Notes under the pieces: generated by a model
Seen by the model: the letters and a program-made list of their open reading frames with translations, nothing else
What the model was told of the DNA's origin: nothing
Database searches by the model: none
From: Acidocella facilis ATCC 35904
GTDB taxonomy: Bacteria > Pseudomonadota > Alphaproteobacteria > Acetobacterales > Acetobacteraceae
Assembly (NCBI RefSeq): GCF_000687875.1
Contig: NZ_JHYG01000007.1
Location: 1-64,000, forward strand
Length of the DNA stretch: 64,000 nucleotides
Direction of reading: 5' to 3'
Shown here: piece after piece, positions 6,123 through 14,750 of the stretch
Layout of the letters: every line of letters starts with the position of its first letter
Numbering within the stretch: the stretch's first letter is position 1
Position numbers and translations under genes: made by a program

Positions 6123-8768
6123 GTGACGACATTGGATAAGAGTTTCGAGCCGGCCTCCTGCGAGGCGCGGCTTTATGCCGGTTGGGAAGCCTCCGGCGCC
6201 TTCGCCGCCCAGCCGGACCGCGACGCCGAACCCTACACGATCATGATCCCGCCGCCGAACGTCACCGGCAGCCTGCATGTGGGCCATGCGCTGACGATGA
6301 CGCTGCAGGATATTCTGGTCCGTTTCCGGCGCATGCAGGGGCGCGACGTGCTCTGGCAGCCGGGCACCGACCATGCCGGCATCGCCACGCAAATGGTGGT
6401 GGAGCGGCTGCTGGATAAGGAAGGCGTCTCCCGCAAGGAACTCGGCCGTGAGACCTTCCTCTCCCGGGTCTGGCAGTGGAAGGCGGAATCTGGCGGCAAC
6501 ATCACCCGCCAGCTGCGCCGCCTCGGTGCCTCACCGGACTGGGCGCGTGAGCGCTTCACCATGGATGAGGGGCTCTCCGTCGCGGTACGCGAAGTGTTCG
6601 TGCGGCTGTTCGAGGAAGGGCTGATCTACCAGGATAAGCGCCTGGTGAACTGGGACACCGCCTTGCAGACCGCGATCTCGGACCTTGAGGTCGAGAGCCG
6701 GGATGTGAAGGGCCATATGTGGTATATTCGCTATCCGGTTGAGGGGGACGAGGAGATCATCGTCGCCACCACCCGGCCGGAGACGATGTTGGCCGATACC
6801 GCCGTGGCCGTGCATCCCGAGAACGAGACGTACAAGCATCTGATCGGCAAGATCGTCACTTTGCCGCTGACCGGCCGGAAGATCCCGGTGGTCGCCGATG
6901 AGTATGCCGACCCGGAAAAAGGCACGGGTGCGGTGAAGATCACCCCGGCGCATGATTTCAACGATTTCGAGGTCGGCAAGCGGCACGGGCTGGAGATGCC
7001 CTCGATGCTCGACAAGCAGGGCCGCATCACGCTGGCTGAACTTGGCGAGATGCCGGATTTCGTGCGTTCGCTCGACGGGCTGGACCGGTTTGCCGCACGA
7101 AAACTGATCGTCGCCGAGCTGGAGGCGCAGGAGCTGCTGGTGGAGGTGAAGCCGCACCCGCATATGGTCCCCTATGGGGACCGTTCCGGCACTGTCATCG
7201 AGCCCTTCCTCACTACCCAATGGTACTGCAACGCCCATGTGCTGGCGCAGCCGGCGATCAAGGCGGTAGAAGAGGGGCGGATCAATTTCGTGCCCAAGCA
7301 ATGGGAAAACACCTTCTTCGCCTGGATGCGCGACATCCAGCCCTGGTGCATTTCCCGCCAGCTCTGGTGGGGCCATCGCATCCCGGCCTGGTATGACGAG
7401 GCGGGCAAGGTGTACGTGGCGCGCGACGAGGCGGCCGCTCAGGCCCAGGCCGGGGACGGCGTGGCGCTGACCCAGGATGAGGACGTGCTGGATACCTGGT
7501 TCTCCTCCGCGCTGTGGCCGTTCTCGACCCTCGGCTGGCCGGAACAGACTGACGAGCTCAAGACATACTACCCCACCGACACGCTGGTGACCGGCTTTGA
7601 CATCATCTTCTTCTGGGTCGCCCGGATGATGATGATGGGGCTGCATTTCATGGGCGATGTGCCGTTCCGCACCATCTATATCCATGGGCTGGTCCGCGAC
7701 GAGAAGGGCCAGAAAATGTCCAAATCCAAGGGCAATGTGCTGGACCCCCTGACCCTGATCGACGAATACGGCGCCGATGCGCTGCGCTACTCCGTCGCCG
7801 CTGCGGCGGGGCAGGGGCGGGATGTGAAGCTGGGGGCGAAGATCGTCGAAACCAATCGCGGCTTCATCACCAAGATCTGGAACGCGGCGCGTTTCCTGGA
7901 AATGAACGGGGTGAAGCCGAATCCGGATTTCAAACCGGAGAACGCGAAATTGCCGCTCTGCCGCTGGGTGCTGGCCCGCGCCAATGAGGCGATCAATGCC
8001 GCCACCGCCGGCTTGGATGCGTATCGCCCCAACGATTATGCCGGGGCCTGCTACCGCTTCGCCTGGGGCGATGTGTGCGACTGGTTCATCGAGCTGGCGA
8101 AGCCGGGTTTCGCCTCCGAGGATGCCGCCGAAATCCGCGACACCGCCGCCTATGTGCTGGGCGTGCTGCTGCGGCTGATGCACCCGCTGATCCCCTACGT
8201 GACCGAGGCGCTGTGGGACCATTTCGGCTATGGCGCGGCCTGTTCGCTGATCTCCGCGCCCTGGCCGACTCCGGTTGTGGTGCAGGACGAGGCGCAGGCG
8301 CTGGAGGCGACCAACTGGCTGATCGCGCTGATCTCCGAAATCCGCTCGATCCGTTCCGAGATGAACGTGCCGCCCTCGCTGAAATCCCCGGTGCTGCTGC
8401 AGGATGCAAGCCCGCAGACGCTGGCCCGCGCAGAGCAGAATTTCGAGGCGATCTCGCGTCTCGCCCGCGCCTCCGAAATCGGCCCGCTCGACGGTCCGGT
8501 GCCGAAGAATGCCGCCCAGGCGGTGCTGGGCGAGGCCACGATCATCCTGCCGCTGGAAGGGCTGATCGACCTCGAAGCCGAGAAGAAGCGCCTCGCCGCC
8601 GCGCTGGCGAAGGCCGAGAGCGAGTTGAAAAAGGTGCAGGCCAAGCTCGGCAATGCCGATTTCACCTCCCGCGCCCCGGAAGCGATCCTCGAAGAGCATC
8701 GCGAGCGCGAGCAGAGCTTCGGCAATGAGGTGACGCGCCTTTCGGCGGCGCTCTCCCGCCTCGCCTGA
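6123..8768 (+). CDS. valS: Valine--tRNA ligase
   Basis: 881 aa from a GTG start with TGAGGT upstream. Class Ia synthetase charging tRNA-Val in the cytoplasm. The HIGH-type motif HVGH is at residues 52-55 within PPPNVTGSLHVGHAL, the editing domain (CP1) occupies about 190-340 (TTRPETMLADTAVAVHP), and KMSKS is at 531-535. The anticodon-binding domain follows, and the C-terminal coiled coil specific to ValRS is seen from about 817 (LEAEKKRLAAALAKAESELKK region). Length is normal for alphaproteobacteria. Three further genes follow closely in the same direction. Confidence 0.97.
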   Translation: MTTLDKSFEPASCEARLYAGWEASGAFAAQPDRDAEPYTIMIPPPNVTGSLHVGHALTMTLQDILVRFRRMQGRDVLWQPGTDHAGIATQMVVERLLDKEGVSRKELGRETFLSRVWQWKAESGGNITRQLRRLGASPDWARERFTMDEGLSVAVREVFVRLFEEGLIYQDKRLVNWDTALQTAISDLEVESRDVKGHMWYIRYPVEGDEEIIVATTRPETMLADTAVAVHPENETYKHLIGKIVTLPLTGRKIPVVADEYADPEKGTGAVKITPAHDFNDFEVGKRHGLEMPSMLDKQGRITLAELGEMPDFVRSLDGLDRFAARKLIVAELEAQELLVEVKPHPHMVPYGDRSGTVIEPFLTTQWYCNAHVLAQPAIKAVEEGRINFVPKQWENTFFAWMRDIQPWCISRQLWWGHRIPAWYDEAGKVYVARDEAAAQAQAGDGVALTQDEDVLDTWFSSALWPFSTLGWPEQTDELKTYYPTDTLVTGFDIIFFWVARMMMMGLHFMGDVPFRTIYIHGLVRDEKGQKMSKSKGNVLDPLTLIDEYGADALRYSVAAAAGQGRDVKLGAKIVETNRGFITKIWNAARFLEMNGVKPNPDFKPENAKLPLCRWVLARANEAINAATAGLDAYRPNDYAGACYRFAWGDVCDWFIELAKPGFASEDAAEIRDTAAYVLGVLLRLMHPLIPYVTEALWDHFGYGAACSLISAPWPTPVVVQDEAQALEATNWLIALISEIRSIRSEMNVPPSLKSPVLLQDASPQTLARAEQNFEAISRLARASEIGPLDGPVPKNAAQAVLGEATIILPLEGLIDLEAEKKRLAAALAKAESELKKVQAKLGNADFTSRAPEAILEEHREREQSFGNEVTRLSAALSRLA

Positions 8769-8775
8769 GGGCCGC

Positions 8776-9792
8776 ATGCGCATCCTGCTGGTCAACCATG
8801 AATTCACCATCACGGGGGCCAGCACGGTGCTGCTGCGGCTGGCGGCGCATTTGCAGGCGCGCGGCCATAGCCTGACGGTGCTGCCCGCCAACCCGGAAGA
8901 CGGGCCGATCAAGGCCGCCTATGAGGCGCTTGGGATCGGCATCGCCACCGGGGCGGCGTTGAGCGCGTTCGATATCGCCATCGCCAACGGCATCGGCACC
9001 ACCCAGGCGGTGATCGACATTGCGGGCCGGGTGCCGACCATCTGGTTTTTGCACGAGGCGGAGGTGGGGCTGCGCATCCTGCTCAAAAATCCGGCGCTCG
9101 GGCAGGCGTTCGGCATCGCGGCGGCGGTGGTGTACCAGACCGCCTATCAGGCGGAAATCTATCGCTCCTTCACCTACGCGCTGCCACCGCGGAAATTTCA
9201 CATCATCCCGAACGGGCTGCCCCCCTTGCCGGAGAGCCTGCCGGCGGTGCGGCCGAAAGCCCGGCCCTTGCGGCTGGTGCAGGTGGGTAGCGTGGAGCCG
9301 CGCAAGCGCGGCGGTGATCTGATCCGCGCCGTGGCCGCCGCCGGGCTGGATATAGAATGCGTGCTGTGCGGGCGGATTTATGAGCTGGATGAGGCGGCGC
9401 GGCGCCTGGCCGAGGCCGAGCCTTCACGCTTCATCCTCACCGGCGAGGTGCCGCCGGAAACCGCTCTGGCCTGGATCAAGTCCGCCGATATCAGCGCTTT
9501 GGTCTCGTCCAGCGAAACCCAGGGCCTGTCCGCCTATGAGGCGGCGCAGTTCGCCAAGCCGTTGCTGCTTTCCGACTTACCGGTGCATCGCGGCATATTC
9601 ACCCATGGGCAAAATGCGTTGATGGCGCCGGTTGGGCATATCGAGCTGCTGGCCGCCAATCTGGCGCTGCTGGCCGGTAATCCCGGCTTGCGTGCGCAGC
9701 TGGGGCAGGCGGCGGCGCAGGCGGTGCGCGGCTTCACCGCGGCACGGTTCTTTCTGCAATTCGAGGCGGTAATCGCCGGGCTGGCGGCATGA
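8776..9792 (+). CDS. Glycosyltransferase, GT-B fold (GT4-like)
   Basis: 338 aa, seven nucleotides after valS. The N-terminal Rossmann half starts ILLVNHEFTITGASTVLLRL; the C-terminal half has the donor-site words VGSVEPRKRGGDLIRA (about 170-185), LCGRIYEL, ILTGEVP and the E-x7-E type motif SSSETQGLSAYEAAQFAKPL. No signal peptide or membrane helix is present, so it acts in the cytoplasm or on the inner face of the membrane, probably transferring a sugar to a lipid or polysaccharide acceptor. The substrate cannot be read from sequence. The stop overlaps the next start (ATGA), indicating translational coupling. Confidence 0.8.
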   Translation: MRILLVNHEFTITGASTVLLRLAAHLQARGHSLTVLPANPEDGPIKAAYEALGIGIATGAALSAFDIAIANGIGTTQAVIDIAGRVPTIWFLHEAEVGLRILLKNPALGQAFGIAAAVVYQTAYQAEIYRSFTYALPPRKFHIIPNGLPPLPESLPAVRPKARPLRLVQVGSVEPRKRGGDLIRAVAAAGLDIECVLCGRIYELDEAARRLAEAEPSRFILTGEVPPETALAWIKSADISALVSSSETQGLSAYEAAQFAKPLLLSDLPVHRGIFTHGQNALMAPVGHIELLAANLALLAGNPGLRAQLGQAAAQAVRGFTAARFFLQFEAVIAGLAA

Positions 9793-10232
9793 GCCTGCGC
9801 ATCCGCCCGCTGGAGGCTGAAGACCGCGCCGGCTGGGAGGCGCTGTGGCAGGGCTATCTGCGGTTCTATGAGGAAGATTTGCCCGGCGAGGTGACCGAGA
9901 TCGTCTTTCAGCGCCTGCTCGACCCGGCCGAGCCGATGGTTGCCTTGGTTGCCGAGGGCGAGGGCGCCTTGCTGGGGCTGGTGCATTGCGTGTTTCATCG
10001 CGGCACCTGGTCGGTGAGCGATGTCTGCTATCTGGAAGACCTCTTCACCGCGCCGGCGGCGCGCGGCCAGGGGGTGGGGCGGGCGCTGATCGAGGCGGTG
10101 TATGAGCTGGCGCGCGGGCGCGGCGTGGGCCGGGTCTATTGGGTGACGCAGGAGGGCAACAAGACCGCCCAGGCGCTTTATGAAAAGCTCGCCGAGCGGG
10201 CGGATTTCATCCAGTACCGGAAAAGCCTGTGA
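9789..10232 (+). CDS. GNAT family N-acetyltransferase
   Basis: 147 aa, overlapping the glycosyltransferase stop by 4 nt. It shows the GNAT core: an N-terminal IRPLEAEDRAGWEALWQGYL entry, the strand DVCYLEDLFTAPAARGQGVG carrying the acetyl-CoA pyrophosphate loop (RGQGVG, about 93-98), and the C-terminal VYWVTQEGNKTAQALYEKL. It probably acetylates a small molecule or protein N-terminus; the substrate is unknown. Coupled to the flanking genes by overlaps on both sides. Confidence 0.8.
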   Translation: MSLRIRPLEAEDRAGWEALWQGYLRFYEEDLPGEVTEIVFQRLLDPAEPMVALVAEGEGALLGLVHCVFHRGTWSVSDVCYLEDLFTAPAARGQGVGRALIEAVYELARGRGVGRVYWVTQEGNKTAQALYEKLAERADFIQYRKSL

Positions 10233-10564
10233 GTCATATTGCCGCTCTGGGGCTGCTGATCCTGGCGGCCTGCCTGGAAGCCGGCGGCGATGCGCTGGCC
10301 CGGACGGCACTCCACGCCCATGCGCTGCCCGTCCGGCTGGGGTTTTTCAGCGCGGCGGCGTTGGTGCTGTTCATCTATGGGGTGACGGTGAATTTGCCGC
10401 CCTGGGATTTCGGGCGGCTGCTGGGCGTTTATGTGGCGCTGTTTTTCGTGGTGGCGCAGCTGATCAATCTGTTCGCTTTCGGCGTGCGCCCTGGCCTGCC
10501 GGTTCTGGCGGGCGGGGTGCTGATCCTGGCCGGCGGGCTGCTGATGACGTTTTGGAATAAATAA
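10229..10564 (+). CDS. Small four-helix membrane protein, SMR-like
   Basis: 111 aa from a GTG start overlapping the previous stop (GTGA). Four hydrophobic segments fill almost the whole chain (about 5-20, 35-50, 62-80, 90-107). Length and topology match small multidrug resistance proteins, and the first helix has an acidic residue in LILAACLEAGGDAL, where SMR pumps carry their essential glutamate. Assignment to a drug pump is a structural analogy; a role linked to the upstream sugar and acetyl transferases is possible. Confidence 0.55.
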   Translation: MSHIAALGLLILAACLEAGGDALARTALHAHALPVRLGFFSAAALVLFIYGVTVNLPPWDFGRLLGVYVALFFVVAQLINLFAFGVRPGLPVLAGGVLILAGGLLMTFWNK

Positions 10565-10728
10565 AGTTTTCGGGCGAAACACCGGCATGCTTGGCAATGC
10601 CGTCGTCACCCCCCCGGACATTCATGGGGAGTTTTTGAAAAAACTCCCCATCCCGTCGGCGACCTTCCAACGCTGCTGTGCAGCGTTGGAACCTTCGGCG
10701 CCGACGCCCCCAAAACCTTCCGCAAATT
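10565..10728. repeat. Intergenic dyad repeat, copy A (cruciform-rich)
   Basis: Between convergent genes. ATGGGGAG / CTCCCCAT with a TTTTTGAAAAA centre form a hairpin at 10624-10651. Next come nested perfect arms: CGTCGGCG (10654-10661) with CGCCGACG (10699-10706), enclosing TTCCAACGCTG with CAGCGTTGGAA (10665-10691). The block starts with AAAGTTTTCGGG and ends with CCCCCAAAACCTT, the outer motif shared with the other copies. It probably terminates transcription from both sides. Confidence 0.65.
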
Positions 10729-11412
10729 TCAGGCGGCGGGTGTGGCGTCTTCCAGCCCATACGTCCCCAGCACCCGCTGCATCCAGCCCAGGAGCGCGTC
10801 GCCCGGCTGAAATAGCGGTGTGGAGGACATCAGCCGCCCCCATTGCAGCGCGCCGAAGACGATATGGTCCGCCCAGTTCGGCGCTTCGCCGGCGAGAAAG
10901 GCCTGGTCGGTCAGCAGCTTGCGTAATGGCCGCAGCACCAGGTCCAGCCGTTCCAGCGCCAGATGCCGGGTGGCGTCGAACTCCTCCAGCCGGCGCCCCA
11001 GCATCGCCTCGCGGGTCAGGCGGAAATACTCCTGATCCTTCGGGTGCAGCCGGCGGTGAATATCCGCCACCACCACCTGCGCCAGGGCGGGGTGCAGCGA
11101 CGTCTCCGCCCATTGCTTGACGAACATGCTCAGCGCCCGGGCTGGCGGCTCGCCGAACAAGGAGGCCTCGTTCGGGTAGGTGCGCTCCAGGTAATCGGCG
11201 ATGATCTGGCTGTCGGAGACGATGTTGGCGCCATCCAGCAGCACCGGCACCTTGCCCTGGCCGGATGCGGCAAGCGCCTCCTTTTCGGTGAAATGCCAGG
11301 GAATGGTTTCGTAAGCGAGGTTCTTGTGCGCCAGCGCCAGCTTCACCCGCCAGCAATAGGGGGAGAAGCGGGTGCCGTCGGCGGCGGTGAGATCGTAGAG
11401 GGTGCGGTTCAT
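10729..11412 (-). CDS. Glutathione S-transferase family protein
   Basis: 227 aa. The N-terminal thioredoxin fold carries RFSPYCWRVKLALAHKNLAYE (residues 15-35) and the cis-proline segment GKVPVLLDG followed by VSDSQIIADYLE, the glutathione gamma-glutamyl site. The C-terminal all-helical domain follows from about residue 90. The SPYCWR active-site region resembles the beta-etherase-like (LigF/LigE) branch more than classical detoxifying GSTs; substrate unknown. The start overlaps the stop of the upstream GST gene (ATGA), so the two are co-translated. Confidence 0.8.
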   Translation of the reverse strand: MNRTLYDLTAADGTRFSPYCWRVKLALAHKNLAYETIPWHFTEKEALAASGQGKVPVLLDGANIVSDSQIIADYLERTYPNEASLFGEPPARALSMFVKQWAETSLHPALAQVVVADIHRRLHPKDQEYFRLTREAMLGRRLEEFDATRHLALERLDLVLRPLRKLLTDQAFLAGEAPNWADHIVFGALQWGRLMSSTPLFQPGDALLGWMQRVLGTYGLEDATPAA

Positions 11413-12095
11413 CGCGCCGTCTGGCCGAACAAGATCTTGTTGGCATCCTGGGTCACGGTTGGCGCGCTGTTGATCGCCTTGGCCTTCTCATAAGCGCGCT
11501 GCACCGCCGGGCGCGCGCTCATGCGCGCGAACCAGGCTTGCAGATGTGGGAAATCCTCAAGCTTCTGCTGCTGGCGCTCATAGGGGACGATCCAGGGATA
11601 GCTCGCCATATCCGCGATGGAGTACTCGCCGGCGATATAATCACGCCCTTCCAGCTGCTTGTTGAGCACGCCGTAGAGACGGTTGGTCTCCTTCACATAG
11701 CGCTCCATCGCGTAAGGAATGCGCTCGGGCGCGTATTGCACGAAATGATGGTTCTGCCCGGCCATCGGCCCCAGCCCGCCCATCTGCCAGTACAGCCATT
11801 GCAGCACCTCAAAGCGCGCGCGCGGCGCTTTGGGGAGGAACTGGCCGGTCTTGTCGGCCAGATATTCCAGAATCGCGCCGCTCTCGAAAATGCCGAGCGG
11901 CGCGCCGCCATCGGCGGGTGCCATGTCGCGGATCGCCGGGATGCGGTTATTCGGCGCGAAGGCCAGGAAATCCGGGTTGAACTGCTCGCCTTTGGAGATG
12001 TTCATGGGGAAGATCTTGTAGTCCAGCCCGGCCTCTTCGAGGAAGATGCTGACCTTATGGCCGTTCGGCGTGGTCCAGTAATAAAGCTCGATCAT
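11409..12095 (-). CDS. Glutathione-dependent disulfide-bond oxidoreductase (YfcG/YghU-like GST)
   Basis: 228 aa. The opening MIELYYWTTPNGHKVSIFLEE has the Thr-Pro-Asn-Gly motif of Nu-class GSTs such as E. coli YfcG, which use Thr/Asn instead of Tyr/Ser/Cys and act as glutathione-dependent disulfide reductases. Further family marks are NNRIPAIRD, FESGAILEYLADKTGQFLP and the helix WQMGGLGPMAGQNHHF. It lies 11 nt downstream of pepN on the same strand and overlaps the second GST gene. A role in cytoplasmic thiol redox balance is inferred from family. Confidence 0.85.
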   Translation of the reverse strand: MIELYYWTTPNGHKVSIFLEEAGLDYKIFPMNISKGEQFNPDFLAFAPNNRIPAIRDMAPADGGAPLGIFESGAILEYLADKTGQFLPKAPRARFEVLQWLYWQMGGLGPMAGQNHHFVQYAPERIPYAMERYVKETNRLYGVLNKQLEGRDYIAGEYSIADMASYPWIVPYERQQQKLEDFPHLQAWFARMSARPAVQRAYEKAKAINSAPTVTQDANKILFGQTAR

Positions 12096-12106
12096 TGCGT
12101 CACTCC

Positions 12107-14692
12107 TTACGCCAGCGCCTTCGCGGCCAGCTCATATGTGTTGGGGCTGAGATGTTCACGCGCCAGGATGCGTTCAAGCTCAGCCTTCATCAGCCCCTGG
12201 CGCGCGGCATCGAAACGCCGCCAATGGCCAAGGGCGGTGACCAGCCGCGCGGCGATCTGCGGGTTGGTCTCATCCAGCCGCAGCACGAAATCCGCCAGCA
12301 GCTTGTAGCCGGCGCCGGATGCGTCGTGGAACACCGCCGGATTGCCGGTAAAGGCGCCGATGAGGGCGCGCACCCGGTTGGGGTTGCGCAGATCCATCGC
12401 CTCGTGCGTGGCCAGGGCCTGCACCCGGGCCAGAGTGTCCGGCGCATTGCTGCGGGCCTGCACGGCGAACCATTTATCCAGCACCAGCGGGGTGGATTGC
12501 CATTCTTCGAAGAAGGCCGCCAGTGCCTGGTCACGGGCCGCGCCTTGCGTGTCCACCAGGCAGGCGAGGGCGGCCAGGCGCTCGGTCATGTTGCCGGCCT
12601 TCGCGAACTGGGTGGCGGCTGGGCCGCTCTCGCCGGCGGCGGTGAGATAGCCCAGAGCCGCATTGCGCAGCGCCCGCGCGCCCATGGCGCCCCCGGAGAC
12701 ATCCTCCGGCGCGGCGCCGGCAAACCCGTCATACACGGCCTGGAATTCCGCCTTCAGCGCCATCCCCAGCGCCTTGCGGGCGGCCTGGCGCACGGCATGG
12801 ATGGCATCCGGGTCCACCACCTCCATATCGTCGGCGAGCAGGCTCTCCATCGGCAGCACCAGCGCCTCGGCGGCGAAGGCGGGGTCGCGTTTGGCATCGG
12901 CCAGAATCGCGGCGATGGCGTCTTTCAGCCCGGCATCCAGGCTGAAGCCCTTGCCCTGCTGATGGGCGGCCACAGCGTCCAGCAGCACCGCGCTGGCGTA
13001 GCGCTGCAACGCGTCCCAGCGGTTGAACAGATCCCCATCATGCGCCGCCAGGAAGGCCAGACGCTCGCAGCTCTGGCCTTTCAGCTTCACCGGGGCGGAG
13101 AAATGCCGGAATAGCGAGACGGCCTTCGGCGCCTGTTTCAGTTCGAAATCGAAGCGCTGCGATTCTTCGCGCAACAGCAGGGTTTCGGCATGCAGCTCGG
13201 CGCCTTTCTCATCCAGCAGCGCCATGGCGACCGGGATCAGCAGCGCCTGCTTCTCGGGCTGTCCGGGCGTGGGGGCGGAGTGCTGGTGCAAGGTCAGGGT
13301 GAAGGTGTTGGAGGATTCGTCCCAGGCTTCCTCAAAACTCACCTCCGGCGTGCCGGCCTGGCCGTACCAGAGCATTAGCTGCTTCAGGTCGATGTCGGTG
13401 GCGGATTGCATCGCCGCCCAGAAATCCTCCACCGTCGCGGCGGAGTTGTCGTTCTTGGCGATATATTCATCCATGCCGCGCCGGAATGCCTCCGGCCCGA
13501 TGATGGTGCGGTACATCCGCACGATCTCCGCACCTTTTTCGTAAATCGTCGTGGTATAGAAATTGTTGATTTCCAGATAGCTGGCCGGGCGGACCGGATG
13601 CGCCAGAGGCCCGGCATCGTCGCGGAACTGGGTGGCGCGCAGCAGCCGGACATCGGCGATGCGCTTCACCGCCGCCGAGAACTGGTCCGACATATATTGC
13701 TGGTCGCGGAAGACGGTGAGGCCCTCTTTCAGCGAGAGCTGGAACCAGTCCCGGCAGGTGACGCGATCGCCGGTCCAGTTATGGAAATATTCATGCGCGA
13801 TGACGCGCTCGACATTCTGGAAATCCGCATCGGTGGCGGTTTTGGAATCGGCCAGCACATAGGCGGTGTTGAAGATGTTGAGGCCCTTATTCTCCATCGC
13901 CCCGGCATTGAAATCCGAGACCGCGGCGATGTTGAAAATATCGAGGTCATATTCGAGGCCGAAAACCTCCTCGTCCCATTTCATCGAGCGCTTCAGCGCG
14001 CCCATGGCGTGATCGCAGCGCGTCTCGTCGCCGCGCTCGACCCACACGCCCAGCTCCACCTTGCGGCCGGAGGCGGTGGTGAACTCATCCTTCACCGCCA
14101 CCAGATCCGCCGCCACTAGCGCGAAGAGATAAGAGGGTTTCGGGTGCGGGTCTTCCCACTCCGCATAGGCCTTGCCGTTTTCCACGCCGCTTGCCAGCTT
14201 GTTGCCGTTGGAGAGCAGGATGGGGAATTTATCCGCATCCGCGCGCATGCGCACATGGTAGCGCGCCATCACGTCCGGCCGGTCCGGGAAGAAGGTGATC
14301 TTGCGGAACCCCTCCGGCTCGCATTGGGTGAAGAAGCCGGAGCCAGACATATAGAGGCCGGAAAGCTCGGTATTGGCGGCGGGATCGATGCGCACGCTGG
14401 TCTCCAGCACCGCCTCGTCGGGCAGCTCGGGCAGGGTCAGGCTGCTCGCATCCAGCGTGTAGCGATTATCGCCCAGCGCCTCGCCATTCAGCGCGATGGA
14501 GAGCAGCTCCAGCTTGCGGCCATCGAGCTTCAGCGGGCCCGGGGCGTTGCGGCGAAGCTGCAAGCGCGCATGCACGATGGTCGCCTCCGGCGCCAGCTCG
14601 AAATCCAGCGAAACCTTATCCACCAGGAAGGCGGGCGGGCGGTAATCCGCGAGGTTCACCGGGGTGCGGGTCGGGGTCTGTCCATCAGCCAT
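12107..14692 (-). CDS. pepN: Aminopeptidase N (M1 family)
   Basis: 861 aa from the ATG at 14692 (AGGAA upstream); the frame stays open 20 codons further, but those residues do not look like the family N-terminus, which normally starts near LADYRPPAFLVD. It is a zinc metallopeptidase that removes N-terminal residues from peptides in the cytoplasm. The exopeptidase motif GAMEN is at about 264-268, the zinc site HEYFH at 300-304 with the third ligand Glu at about 323 (LKEGLTVF), and the C-terminal half is the helical domain of proteobacterial PepN. Divergent from the FemAB-like gene by 58 bp. Confidence 0.95.
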   Translation of the reverse strand: MADGQTPTRTPVNLADYRPPAFLVDKVSLDFELAPEATIVHARLQLRRNAPGPLKLDGRKLELLSIALNGEALGDNRYTLDASSLTLPELPDEAVLETSVRIDPAANTELSGLYMSGSGFFTQCEPEGFRKITFFPDRPDVMARYHVRMRADADKFPILLSNGNKLASGVENGKAYAEWEDPHPKPSYLFALVAADLVAVKDEFTTASGRKVELGVWVERGDETRCDHAMGALKRSMKWDEEVFGLEYDLDIFNIAAVSDFNAGAMENKGLNIFNTAYVLADSKTATDADFQNVERVIAHEYFHNWTGDRVTCRDWFQLSLKEGLTVFRDQQYMSDQFSAAVKRIADVRLLRATQFRDDAGPLAHPVRPASYLEINNFYTTTIYEKGAEIVRMYRTIIGPEAFRRGMDEYIAKNDNSAATVEDFWAAMQSATDIDLKQLMLWYGQAGTPEVSFEEAWDESSNTFTLTLHQHSAPTPGQPEKQALLIPVAMALLDEKGAELHAETLLLREESQRFDFELKQAPKAVSLFRHFSAPVKLKGQSCERLAFLAAHDGDLFNRWDALQRYASAVLLDAVAAHQQGKGFSLDAGLKDAIAAILADAKRDPAFAAEALVLPMESLLADDMEVVDPDAIHAVRQAARKALGMALKAEFQAVYDGFAGAAPEDVSGGAMGARALRNAALGYLTAAGESGPAATQFAKAGNMTERLAALACLVDTQGAARDQALAAFFEEWQSTPLVLDKWFAVQARSNAPDTLARVQALATHEAMDLRNPNRVRALIGAFTGNPAVFHDASGAGYKLLADFVLRLDETNPQIAARLVTALGHWRRFDAARQGLMKAELERILAREHLSPNTYELAAKALA

Positions 14693-14750
14693 GCGTCTGT
14701 GCTTCCTGTTCCTGCTAGCGAAATGCCGCCACCACCGCATATGGTAGGGC

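Noticed and set aside
6531-8912. Very long antisense open frame (793 codons) opposite valS
   Set aside because: valS is certain and full length; the antisense frame has no domain words, reads as His/Arg/Gly-rich, and arises from GC-rich third positions. The same applies to the long frames opposite livJ/livF (15968-17959), livG/livM (17854-19872), glnA-type puuA (29625-31040) and the flippase (54192-56243).
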